Shown here one piece after another: positions 22,301 through 34,207 of a stretch of DNA of 64,000 nt. Numbering within the stretch: position 1 is the first letter of the stretch; each line of letters opens with the position of its first letter. Made by a program: the position numbers and the translations under genes. This stretch comes from Prostheceraeus crozeri (taxonomy: Eukaryota; Platyhelminthes; Polycladida; Euryleptidae). Under the pieces are notes generated by a model, which worked only from the letters and a program-made list of their open reading frames with translations, had not been told where the DNA came from and made no database searches. The DNA lies in assembly GCA_907163375.1 (NCBI GenBank), contig CAJQUW010001793.1, forward strand, positions 248,001-312,000, read 5' to 3'.

Positions 22301-23480
22301 TTTTCGTTACTAGGAATATTTCAGAAGAATATCTATATCTAACACAACTACCTGGATAAATTACATTTAGCAAAACAATTTCATTATTTTTTGAAATACA
22401 TGTGTGTTTGCCTATACAGAAGTTACATTCCAAATAACCTGAAAAACCGTCTGAAAGTGCTATAATAATAGTGTGGCAGGTAGAGCATGAAGACTTTTGA
22501 ACGGAAGCTTTACGACGTGTTTTTCACCAAGGTAGGACATACAACTACAGTTAATTTGCTTTTTGTAATTACTCTGTTCAAATTTTGAAGATGGGTTACA
22601 CAAAGATTCCCCTTTTCTGGAGAATGACCTACATTGTGTCAGAGTATGTGTGGGAAGCAGAGTTGGAATATCCTCTCAGTCGAAGAGATTCAGAAATTCT
22701 TTGATTCGATGCCAAGGCAACCATTTCTGCTAGTCGAGCTTCTTTACAAATGCTATTGAATATTGTCCTGGCTATTTGTCATGTTTTGAATGTAATTGGA
22801 AAGAGCCAATATTGAATGATGGTGGTTTTATTTTCTTTTTTGTTATTTTTTACAATTAATTTCTGTTAACATCCACTAACTATCTTCAGGTAAAAAGGAA
22901 GGAAATGGTGGTCTAGTATAAAACGTCACACCGACGTTTATGTACAAAAGTCTATGTCATAATGACACATAGGCTGAATGCAAAAGGGGGATGGGCTACT
23001 GAACAGGTAGTATTGGGTTCTACCATATATAATTAACTACAATATTTATAATGCCAATTTTGTCTTTTTTCAGTGTAATCGATTGATTTGTTTCTCACTG
23101 AATTATCTCATTCATAAGTAAATTAGGACTAATCATTCCGACAGGAAATGTAACAAAAAATTTGATATGCTTTCTCTAATCAATTAGATTAATTTGTGAA
23201 TTCTGAATGATATTTTCAGCTGAACAGCTGATTCTCGTACAAATGGAATTTTATCAGGAAATTAGTATTAAACCTTCCCAATTGCAAATTCTAGCATTTT
23301 TTCTAGTATACTCGTACAAATTTATAATTTCAGATGAATTTTCTATTCAGGCTATGCGTGTAATGTATATATACTCGTAGATAGGAATGTTCTGTCGAGG
23401 GATGGCTATCAATTGTTCAAGCTCTGTAAGCAAATTCTGTCACTAACATTCAAACTTAGTTTCAAAAATGTAGTCTTCTG
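19331..23480. other. Unassigned AT-rich intergenic sequence
   Basis: A (CT)n run lies near 19399-19418. Three copies of TTCCGGAGTTGAC occur at 20237, 22066 and 22220. No credible ORF, RNA or transposon end was recognised over about 4 kb; open frames are short and lack domain motifs. Confidence 0.4.
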
Positions 23481-23590
23481 ATGAGGGTTGGCTTTTTGCC
23501 GGCTAAAACTGGTTTTTGCCACTAAGTGGTAAAAACCAGGTAAAAACCGGCAAAAACTGGTAAAAACCGGCTAAAACTAAAATTCCGAAA
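23481..23590 (+). mobile_element. hAT-like terminus fragment
   Basis: GAGGGTTGGCTTTTTGCCGG is followed by several GTAAAAACCGG / AAAACTGG subterminal repeats, a pattern seen at ends of hAT families with CAGGGTTGGC-type termini. A related end lies at 58160-58236 in opposite orientation. No partner end is found nearby. Confidence 0.4.
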
Positions 23591-23989
23591 AATCAGTCTA
23601 TTTCTTCACAAAATGATCGACAGCAAGTTGGGGTTTAAGTATTACGGTGCATGCGGGTTTACAGTTTGCAGCTCTTATCTTCCAAAATATGACATTCATT
23701 CTGTGATGGAGCCACAAGATATGTTTTTATCACGAACGACACACGATGTTGTCTTTCTTAACGATTGCTCTGCCCTATTCTTGTGATTTAAGAACAAATG
23801 TAGACTTCAGCACCATTTTGGCTCTTTGGTTCATGTAACAGAAGTTGTTACTCGCAGAATTATCATCAAATGAATGAAAAAATGAAAATGAATATATGAA
23901 TGTAACTGGTTTATACATAGAACTAAATTAAGCAGAACCACTTTCTTCATGTGGACGAGCTTCAATAATCCCACTGTCATTCGTCTAGG

Positions 23990-24090
23990 TTGCGAGTGTT
24001 CAGCAAAGCAAGATTGTAGAGTGGTATTTTAATAATAGCTTAGGTTTCATCAGATCTAGATTCGAATCCAGGTCTCATGAACGCAGAGAA
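23990..24090 (+). repeat. Possible tRNA-derived SINE head
   Basis: GATTCGAATCC near 24060 resembles a Pol III B box, and TGTAGAGTGGTA about 45 bases upstream resembles an A box. The flanking sequence does not fold as a tRNA by eye, so this is at best a decayed SINE promoter. Confidence 0.3.
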
Positions 24091-24432
24091 AACACTCTAT
24101 CAAAAAGTCTCTGCACCGGAAAATCTCACCTCCCAAATCAAGCAATGTGCAACAGTCACTTAGAATGTATTTCTACTTTTTTTAGAAATAATGCTAGAAA
24201 TAATACTAATGTTTGTGACTGTAGCAGGAAATCATGATTTGTAAGAACAAATAATAATTAAATAACATAGTTCGCACCAGCAATCTTGATAAAATGAGGT
24301 ATAATGTATGTCTGAACAGCTTCAGTTATAATCTCAACTAAAGAACATGTCCAGTAAGCTTTTAAATTAATATTGTTAATAGAATCTGAGAGCGACAAAC
24401 AATTTTGACATTATTGTTATATACAAGTTTGT

Positions 24433-26397
24433 TTAACCCATAACGGCCCATTGTTCGTTTTTCGAACAGATGGGTTTCATCAACCGCATTCAACTACGTC
24501 ATTGATCGATTCATTTCGACTCTCCGTTCAAGGCAGTTGATAAACAGTGCTAACGCGTAGCAGCAGTCATTTGTCTCGTCTACGCCTTCTTACAATTGCA
24601 GCTGCTGAAAGAGTTGTCGACAGTCACGAACTTTTCAGTAAGTCACCTTTGCTTCAAATAATCTAAGCTTATGTCGGTAATTAGAGTTAGCGGTAGCAAT
24701 GAATCATAGTAATAGCAACAGCAGACTAAAAAGATTATTATTGTATCATTTGCAGAAGAGTTGATGATGTTTTAGTATACGTAATGAACATTTATGTTTT
24801 TCATGTTCGTTTTTCGAACAATGGGACTTAGACATTTCTGAAATTATAAATCTAAGAAATATCCACAATAGTCACAGTTAGAAACTGGAACTATTATCCC
24901 GTAAATTTCAAGTGAAACTTTGAAACAATATCTTAAAAAAATATTTTTGCCTTCCAGCTGATCAATGTCACGCTACAAAAGCACAAAGACGTTATACACT
25001 ATAGATGAAGCTGTGAAAATGATCGAAAATGATGATTCAGTCGATGTAGACCGCCTGATAATACCGGTAATGTGACTGATGAAGAGGAAACAGAAGACCG
25101 TAACATAATTCCTCATGACATTCCCGGTACGATTGAGGTAGATTACACCGATATATCTGCAGAACAAGATGAACAAGACATTGAATTCAAAGAGAATCGA
25201 CCCTCGCATAAATCTAATAGTCGGACTGCTCGCCCTTCTTGGAAAAAGTCGGAGACATTTCGTCAACCAATTCCACAAGAATATCCGACTGCAATTTTAG
25301 ATAGCCATCCCACTCTTGCTAAGAAGAATCCTTTTGAGCTCTTCTCAATGTTCTACACTGAGGAAATGAACCAGCTGTTAGTTACAGAAAGCAACCGTCA
25401 TGCGAATCAAAAGAATTTTCACCGGTCATCTTTTACAATTGACGAAATGAACAGATTTTCCGGAATATTTCTCCTTTCTGGATGCGTCACTCGTCCTAAT
25501 CAGCGCTTATATTGGAATACAGATGAAGATGTGACTACCACTATTGTTAAGAAAGCTATGCCAAGAAACCGATTGATGGACATGAAGAGGAGACGGAGAT
25601 TGAGACGTCGTTATAGCCGTATGGAATGACAACAGACCGATCTACGTTGCCTCAAATCACCAGGGAGTGTCCCCAACAATCAAAAAGCGGCGGTACTCAC
25701 GGATTCAAAGTTCATACATTCAATTTGACTGCCCTCAAATGATTCACGGATACAACTCTAGAATGGGAGGGGTCGATCTTTTCGCCCGCTTCCTTAGTGA
25801 CTATCGTCCGAGCATCAAAGGGAAGAAATGTTGGTTTGTTTTTTATACCATGTCCTAAATGTATGCGTCGTTGCTGCGTGGCGAATTCTCTGTGAAGTTG
25901 GTGGAACCATGCAGCAACTTGACTTTCGCCGGTATGTCGTGAGGACCCTTTTACAAATGCAAGCATCTTCCAGTTCCGAAATTCCAGCCACCGTTCACAG
26001 TGTTCTACCTGACATTCGATTTGATGGTATTGGACACTCCTTGCTGCAGAAAATCTCTGAAGGTCGATGCAAAGCTTGTCAAAAAAACATGACTTACAAG
26101 TGCGGTAAATGCAATCAAGGACTTCACCAAAAATGTTTTGCAGAATATCACATTCGTAAATGACATTCAAACATATAAATCTGGATATACTTGAAATAAA
26201 GTAAACTTGGAATATTTTGCATTTTTGATAGCTGTAAGACCCAATGTTCGAAAAACGAACATGTGTCCAGAAGATACGAAAATTAACGGATTCTAAAATT
26301 TCGATATATCATAGTCTTTTATATCACACAAGAAGCATTTATGCAAGTTTTCAGTGTTTTTTGCTCGTTGAGTTAAGTTTGGGCTTTTATGGGTTAA
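24433..26397 (+). mobile_element. piggyBac transposon with TTAA duplication and deleted catalytic core
   Basis: TTAA lies at 24433-24436 and 26394-26397, flanking inverted ends CCCATAACGGCCCA / CCCATAAAAGCCCA. The palindrome TGTTCGTTTTTCGAACA lies at 24452-24468 and 24804-24820, and its inverted form at 26245-26261. The inside encodes the two ends of a piggyBac transposase but not its middle. The length of about 1.96 kb is short for an autonomous copy. Confidence 0.88.
24966..26163 (+). pseudogene. piggyBac transposase, N- and C-terminal parts only
   Basis: The ATG at 24966 starts MSRYKSTKTLYTIDEAVKM; a frameshift lies near 25050. The frame then continues to 25629 with acidic sequence and the piggyBac block NPFELFSMFYTEEMNQLLV...FSGIFLLSGC. 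Near 25600 the sequence jumps to the end of the DDE domain (IHGYNSRMGGVDLFARFLSDYRP, 25740-25805), so most of the catalytic core, with its Asp residues, is missing. A stop follows at 25856 in this frame. The last part (to 26163) has the C-terminal cysteine-rich domain CKACQKNMTYKCGKCNQGLHQKC. The product would be inactive but might still bind ends. Confidence 0.85.
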
Positions 26398-28767
26398 AGT
26401 TCTTGAAATTTCCATATTATGAGCTCAAATCAAAACTTTGCTTTCGGTTTTAATTTCATTTTACATAACCTTATCCTCTAAATATGTGAGGGTAAATTAC
26501 CATGACATGAAAAATGTTGAAGGGCAAAATTTTTAATCTAGTCCTTCTGGGAGTGCAGGATAAATTTCATAATAATACTCGTGTAATCACAATTCGTATG
26601 GGACATTTGCCACAGATTTAGAAGACAAGCTATTCTATGAGATCAGCAGGGAGGTTAATCGTAGAAATCCGAGGCCAGATTTCTACATTTTCCTACCCCT
26701 CTAGCTTAATGGAATGCCTGTTTTCTATCTTTTATATAGAGTCAAGTGATTTCCTTCCAGCATGGACGTCTGTTTGCATCTTACAATGAATGAAATTCGT
26801 AAAGCAACAAAATGCGTGCACACTTAGAAGAATAATGTACAACAACTTTATACGTAACAATATTTTCTATAATAATTCATATTCTTACACCTATACTTGG
26901 AACATATTCTTGATTGAAATGCGATATTGATAGGTTTGAATTGTGAAAATACAGGCCTAAATGTTTATCGAATGATGAAGAAAGTAAAGTGAACTTATTG
27001 GTACTAACGCTCATCAATAAAGTAAGGAGTGACGATGATTCCTTATATTGTATGTACCTAAAAAACTGAAGCAGTAATGCTGGAAAAATAGTTTTAGCCA
27101 GTTCTGATCCGCACAAGCCAGAGAAGCATCAATATTATGGGAAACTGTGTACTCTGGTGGTCGGAATGTGATTGTGATTATTAAAGTTCTCAATCATACA
27201 AGCTCGTTCGGCAATGGTGGAGCTATTGTGAAGGAGCACTCAATGATAAGTCTCATAATAAATCCCGTTTCATCTCATGTCTTCATATGCAGTGCTCCGA
27301 ATCCCACCAGAAAATAACAGCCCAAAATGCCCGAATGTCAACAGATCCTCAAGTTGTGTTGCATTTATTTTTATACCAATGCTCTCCATCAGACTGGCAA
27401 CAGAAAAGCACTACGAAATTGAAATAACTTATCAAGAAGAAAATTGATGAATTTTCATACAGGATAATGACGAGTCTCTTTCGAAACATAATCGTCGGAG
27501 AGAAATCAAGACGAGTGATCAACGACATCGACCCCATCGAAACAGTTGGAAGCTTTTGCTTGCGTGATGATATTGTACATGGAAGCAGCTGTCCGAATGA
27601 AGCAATGCCTGCAGTTCGATAGCAAAGTGTTGATGTGCTGTCGTTTTGTGCCCCACTTCATGAAAGAGCAAGAAATTGGAATGGAAGCTGAACTATGTGG
27701 CAGAAGGCTTTCCTAAGTGTCTAAGTGTCCTAAGTGTTTCCTTAAGTGTCTAACTTATGAAATTGGAGAAAAATCAATCCTCCTATCGAATGCATCATGC
27801 AAAGAATCTTACGGATCGGTCATAACTTACTGAACATGAAAGAAACGTTTCCGCGCACTGATGGTCCGCGCATCCTTCACCATGAGAGTGTAGTTAGTGA
27901 ATGCAGATGTCGAGGAACGTAATTGTTAACCTCGCTGACATACAGTAGTCCAGAAAAAGCGTCGGAGCTTGAATTCGGCAACAATTCGCTATCAATGCTC
28001 CAGATCTTGCCTTCGCGTGAAGAACTGGATGCCAAAGTCACTCTCTATTGCGCCACGTCTATTGCAAAGTGCTGTGTCTGTACTGCTAGTGCAAAGTTGA
28101 AGATGGCAAAAGAGTTGATAAGAGAAATACAAAGCTCGAGGAAGCTGAAAGATCGATGTCGACAAGGAGCTAGAGGAAAATTTGAAAACCAAAGGCTGAA
28201 GATGAGGTGCAACGCCTTCAGAGAGAGGAATCATCCCTTATGAGAAGGGATTTCCGTTCAGTTGCGTCATAGATTCAAATACTTCGAGACTCATCAACAT
28301 TTTGTGACTCATATTTGACTTTTTCATTTATTTAAGCGTCAGCTTTCGTTAGTGATTCGCCTGAGCAAGGAGCTATCTTATGAAATATAATGTGCTGATA
28401 TGCATGTGTACCTGTGTTTCTGTTCATAATGCATATTTTACATAGTACATGCACAATAAACAATAATTTGATATTTTTTTATGAGCGTCATCTACCTGGG
28501 GCGACCGCACAGAAACACTGTTAGGCTAACAAATCTCTAACAGCAAGATTCACCCATTGAAATTATCTTGTCACTAGCAAGTCACTATCTAGCACTGTTC
28601 GCCCCTGATTGTGCTACACGCTATGAATGCTCCGATTACTGGTTTCTGAGGCAACAAAGTAAATACTAAGGCAAGTTTTTGGCCTGATCTAATATTCCCC
28701 GTCATACTCATCCTCATTGCTGAAAGACTCTGTACATTACTACTTTATATATGCATTACATATACAT
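26398..28767. other. Unassigned sequence
   Basis: No gene, repeat or RNA recognised. The frame at 27923-28243 (106 codons) has a basic helical C-terminus but no recognisable domain, and I do not call it. Confidence 0.35.
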
Positions 28768-29120
28768 AAGTAAGTAAGTAAGTAAGTAAGCGTTTATTCG
28801 TTATGAATGGAAATCAAGACATTACAGAAATCAATTACAGACACAAGAGAAATAGAGTTAACGGCAAAAAAATCATCAGTAAAATCACGACAAACTGTCA
28901 TAAGGATTATTGTTTGAAATTATACACGACCACGGTACAAAAGAATGCATGCGTCGGGAGGTTGAAATGTGGGGCAAGCAAAAGTGGCCACAGTGTTGTA
29001 AACGGCCAGGTAAAAGAGAATGCAACGGATGGAGAACATCCATACATACTATATCATAATACATTAATATACATTACAACATTATATTACATACATTACA
29101 TTTGCAGACATGCCTGAATT
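28768..29120 (-). mobile_element. 5'-truncated LINE 3' end with (CTTA)n tail
   Basis: A (AAGT)n run at 28768-28790 is followed by AAGCGTTTATTC, which matches AAGCGTTTTATTC at the 3' end of the LINE near 41782. On the minus strand this reads as a LINE 3' untranslated region ending in AATAAACGCTTAC repeats. No coding sequence survives. Confidence 0.5.
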
Positions 29121-30030
29121 CTGAGATTTCGGGCGCTAGGAGTACTGCATGATGAGCTTTACATTTAAGATTGTGGTATCCATGTAAAAGTTAATGATCA
29201 TTAACAACAGCAACCACTTCCATTAGGTCAATAACGAATTCACGCAGGTTAGGGTTCAGTCTAGAGTGGGAGCATTGTTTCCAACACGAAAGGGACTCCC
29301 CATTTCCGTCCATTAAGATATTTTTCTAACAAGAAATGGCATCCTTCTATAGCATCTTAATTACATCTAGCACAAAAAATGGTCCATTATCTTCCTTTCA
29401 CCAGGCCCAATTTTTCCAGCACGAATGATGCCACATTTTCTTTGCACCAGTGCAGTGCCTGCTCTCAACACGATGGGACACTTATTTTTTCTAGCAAAAG
29501 CAGATTCTCATTTTTTGAACACGAAAGTGGTCACATCACTTAAGCATGAAGTGATTTTTATTTGTTCGGTTTTAAACGAAATAGGCCTACCAGCAGCTAT
29601 TTTACCATAGATAGGCCTACTTAAACAAAGGAATCTTTCTATTCAGCCGTTCTTTGTCATGATGTATCGTAATATGCAAGTGTATTGGAAAATGCACCCA
29701 ACTTTACACATCTCATGTTTCATCAGTCATCATTGTAGTTACCGGAACCTCACGATATCTGCTTGAATGCACGCTGTGCAATTGCACATGCAACTCGTAG
29801 CATAACCGCGGACAGAAAATTTCTCATGTAGATTGTCGACAGTCTACAAACCTGTTTTCTCAAGATGCCAACTAGACTGTGGGTGTGTGTGTAAATGTAG
29901 GATTTGATGCGTCTGAGTCCGTCAGGTGGTTCGAGTCCATCATTCTCTCGGCTCGGGGCTGGCTTCAGAGAATTTGGAATGGCGCTGTGCTTGGATGCAT
30001 CAATAATAGCATATTGATATCTCGTCCTAA
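29121..30030. other. Unassigned sequence with degenerate 30-40 bp repeats
   Basis: Around 29280-29530 degenerate units share CACGAA or CACAAA followed by ATGG/ACTCC and TTTTCT. No gene is recognised. Confidence 0.3.
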
Positions 30031-30038
30031 CTGGTCAC

Positions 30039-30135
30039 ATGAGCTCGTCTCAAAAGTCACGTCTGGAGACGACTCGCTAACGGACATTCTTGCACCAGTT
30101 GAGACGTGTTTTTTGTGACGAGCTGAGACGTCTTC
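30039..30135. repeat. Small foldback element
   Basis: GAGCTCGTCTCAAAAGTCAC at about 30039 is the inverted counterpart of sequence at 30095-30128 (on the minus strand AGCTCGTCACAAAAAACAC). The arms are about 28 nt with mismatches, around a short loop. Confidence 0.5.
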
Positions 30136-30420
30136 AGTCGTGATAGGTCGTCTTAATGCTGCAGAGGATAGAGTAATTAAGTATAGTAGTAAGAGTGTCG
30201 ACTCAAAAAATGTCAGCACACAGCGAAAATTTTTATATCAAGATATTCAGTTTTTTGCAGAGATTTTACGTTGCCGCGGTCTAAAATAATAATTGATCAA
30301 TTTCTAACCCTTAAGAAAAGCCAAGAAAAGAAGCAACTGATTTATGCCAAGGTCGGTCATCCTTAGCCCAGCCATGGACACAGAATCCATGATCGATGAT
30401 TCCAATAAATCCATGGAAAA

Positions 30421-30806
30421 TTCAAAATTGAAAATCATTGTTGGTAAGCATGTTTAATGATTGGAAAGCTTATATGCATTGTCAAAATACATCGATTATC
30501 ATTATTGAACCAAAAATACGCAATTGCAATATCTTAAAAACTTGCATTGATGATTCATGCATAAATCTCGGTTGAACATTGATGATAAATTCGCATTGAT
30601 AAAATAAAGATTATTCAAAATTGAAAATCATTGTTGGTAAGCATGTTCAATGATTGGAAAGCTTATATGCATTGTCAAAATACATCGATTATCATTATTG
30701 AACCAAAAATACGCAATTATAATATCTTAAAAACTTGCATTGATGATTCATGCATAAATCCCGGTTGAACATTGATGATAAATTCGCATTGATAAAATAA
30801 AGATTA
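30421..30806. repeat. Tandem duplication of a 193-bp unit
   Basis: Two copies start at 30421 and 30614 with TTCAAAATTGAAAATCATTG and run to AAATAAAGATTATTC. Only a few substitutions separate them, so the duplication is recent. Each unit is rich in ATGAT/ATCAT inverted fragments and in CATGCATAAAT. Confidence 0.9.
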
Positions 30807-33800
30807 TTCTTTTCAATTCTTACAGTATTCCCGGGTTGAAAAAACCGAGATAATTTATCTAATATATGACTGATGGTGACAAATCTTACAAATATTAGAT
30901 AATTGTTTTATAAAACAATCAAATACTGCATATTTGATATTTTTTAATAATTTTTGATACATCTTTGACTATTATTTGACAAATATTATCATAATCACCT
31001 AAATGTTCATATCTGAAACATTTTACAAATATTTATAAATTAATTTGTCGATGTAACAAAAATACTCCTGCATACTTATGTAATTGTTAACATTAAACAG
31101 TGCAGTAAGCGGACTTCTGAAATCATCTGTTTAGCTACATGATAACAATGTTTACGTCAAATGATTGAAAAATCACAATTTTTTAATCACTAGCCAGCAA
31201 CTGGTGTCAAAACGGAACCGAATCTCCAAGACAAACACGTGAACAATGGAATTGAACTTGAACAGTGTAACTTGCACTAGCGAAGTCGATGAACATGCAG
31301 TTTGACTTCACAGACAAGCACAATAGCAGCACCCATATTCCCCATACTTCATTAATAATTGCAGCTCTACATTAATATGAGCGTTTGTTTCTTCCTTGCT
31401 GCCTTCAGTCGAGGACTTCTGTATAATACGATCGAGTGACGTTATAACAACATCAATCTTGCCTTACACGTAGGATCACTGCTTTATAGAGTGACTCACG
31501 CATAGTGTGCGCGTGTCCTCGCCGTCTTTGGCGCGCATTGACTTACTTTGCGTTTCTTTTAACAATGCGTGACCTTATTGTCTGGCCATACTGCTGCGCC
31601 CGTTTCGATGTGCGCTCCTCACTCGAACAGAAGGGCTGTGAATTGTAAAGCTTTCACTGGATGTGCCAACGACTTTTCATGCTGATTCTTTACATTGGCA
31701 AACTATGATTTCGTGAATCTTCTTCGAACTAAACGAAGTATGATAGAAGATGTGTGAATCGAATACCTGTGACTCAATTTCTGCCGATTCTCTCAAGTTT
31801 ACGTGCTGGAGGCCTCGTAAAAGAAGGTAAGACGATCACTCATGCTACAAGCCAAGTTATTATTCCATGAAGTGCGAGTTAAATTGTATTTTAGCTGTAA
31901 GCGTACACCTTCATGGTCTCCTTTTTGAAATAATGTGCTTGAGATTGAAAAAAAAATTGAACATTTTTTCTAGACCTACCGGTGCTAAAGTTTTTGATTT
32001 AAAAACAATGAATATTTTTCTGAAATTCAGTAGGAAAGTTCAAGCGTCGCATCATTTTCAGCGTGATCATTTTTATACTGTGCTTCAATTGAGGGTTCCA
32101 TTTCCTTTTCTCACTCTGACCCGGGTTTCATTCGGGAATAGATATTGGAGAATGTAACACGGCTGTTTTAGACTGGGTAGGAATTCAAAAACAGCTTATC
32201 TTTTTACAGCATCAAGGTTTCAGGTAGTATCAGGCAAGGAAACTAAGTAGGCCAATTGATAGAGGGTAACATTATAAATTGGAAATTAGTAAGATTTCTG
32301 CAATTTTTTAAGTGTCATGCTAAAATCATGAATTAATGAAATTGAAAAACATGATATTATAATATACTATAAAATGAACCAACACATGAGGTCTTGAAAT
32401 GAAACCTTATTTTCTCAACCACTGAAACGAATTTTAATGCGCACATTCTGCGGTCATGACTCAAAATAATTCAGAAAGCAGCGCCACTGTACTCGGTTTA
32501 TACAGCATGTTTGAGACGAATAGTAGGTGGATACTTGCTTTTTTTAGATGAGCCTGCATGAATCCAAATGGTCCCATCCCCTGATTAAGAAATAGGGCTC
32601 AAGCTAGCTACATTAGGCGGCTGACCAAATGGACCTCATTTGTGATTTAGCTGGTTATAAAAGTAAATTGTCTAATTTTCATAACGACTGATATGTCAGA
32701 GCTTCCGAATGTTTTGTAATCCTGGATATTTTGTGGCAAATGATATTGATCGGCAGTCGCGGGTATAATACTGAGTCTATTGTGAAGTACTTATGTTGCA
32801 TTCTTAATATTTTTTTGAATTGTGTTTGCATGCAATACATTATTGTAATTATGTCTGCTTCTATTTGTTGAATATCTATTTTATACTTCCTACTTATTGT
32901 CAAAGTGAATGTATTTTGAACCAGTCCTCAGTATGTGGATTGTGCCATGTAATTTGTGTCACAATATATGGATGACAATCATGTACTACCGGTATCTACT
33001 TAGTTTGGGGGAGGAGTGTACAGTCACAGCCACTGGTTGACTGGATTATCATCACCTCGCCGACCAATTAATTGCAATAATTTTATCCAAAAAATCAAAT
33101 GGATTGTCAGCTTAATTTCGTCAATTGAGAAATTAATTAATTGCACCTAATTGTAGCAAATCCCTAGCAATTATTTGAAATTAATGTTTCATTGCCCCTG
33201 TTTATCAGTGATGTTTGCGCTCGGTGAAGGTTTCTTTCTTGAAGAACATTATTTATCAGGGTGCAGTCAGAAGTCAGGTAACATCTTAATCTGCTTGTCG
33301 TCGGTAAAAGGATAAAGGAGCTTAGCGGACGATAACTGATTTATTGTCTTGCATATCTTTCACATCACCTGTTTTTTTCAAGTGAAATCAAAAATATGTA
33401 AGCCGTCAAGTTTGGCGGTTCGTCCAAGTAAATGCGGATGAAAACTTCTTTGTGGAAATTTGCTGAGCTTGCAGCTGCTGTCCACAGTTGCCCTCCATCC
33501 AGTGCTGGTACGGAGCGAGTATTCAGCTTATACGCACCGACACACACAAAACTGAGAAACCGTCTTTCACACCCCGTGTTGTGAAGATTGTAACAGCTCA
33601 CTTAGCTCTATAGATGATGACATTGACTTGATTGTGAACGAGTGAAGGATTGTTGTAATGATTGGGGCCGTCTTGTTGGCATCTTGTTCAAAAGCCTACT
33701 CATTGCTTTTATAGGCCCATATTAAGTAAGAAGATGATGCAAATTTGTGTAGAGATGTAATTAAGGAGTTGTTATGTTTAGACTTTTTGCACTAGTAGAT

Positions 33801-34199
33801 TTCTTTTTTTAATTGTTTTCTGATTTTCGTTAAATACACACGTATGTACAGTTTTCAACAGATATCCTGATATTATTTACATGTAGGCCTAGTTCTTCTT
33901 TTTATATTTGTGCCTTCTTTCTGTACCAGATGAGAATATCTGTCAATTTCAGACTGATCAAACCAAAATAGATTTGCGTAGCGAGTACATGTGCATGTAT
34001 TCCAAATTCATGGCATTATCAAAACTTGACATGACTAGACTACCGCATGTCGTTGACCTTGAACAGTCCGGTTAATATCAAATGATTTTAACTGAGCAAT
34101 GCTAACTAATTCAAATATGCCATATCAAAAGGTCGGTTGATAATTTCGTTATATATAGATCTTAATCTGTATATAATTGCACGTAATATTAAATGGCAG
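30807..34199. other. Unassigned AT-rich sequence with one promoter-like patch
   Basis: 31490-31560 is locally GC-rich and holds TTTGGCGCGC (31527-31536, E2F-like). A consensus splice donor AAGAAG|GTAAGA lies at 31826/31827. No coding exon was found to go with them. The rest carries no recognised gene or repeat. Confidence 0.35.
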
Positions 34200-34207
34200 A
34201 TCTATAG

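Noticed and set aside
27923-28243. 106-codon frame as a host gene
   Set aside because: No splice context, domain or codon pattern; composition is like the surrounding sequence.
29925-29955. Perfect B box GGTTCGAGTCC suggesting a tRNA or SINE
   Set aside because: No A box at the proper distance and no foldable cloverleaf; chance or a very decayed SINE.
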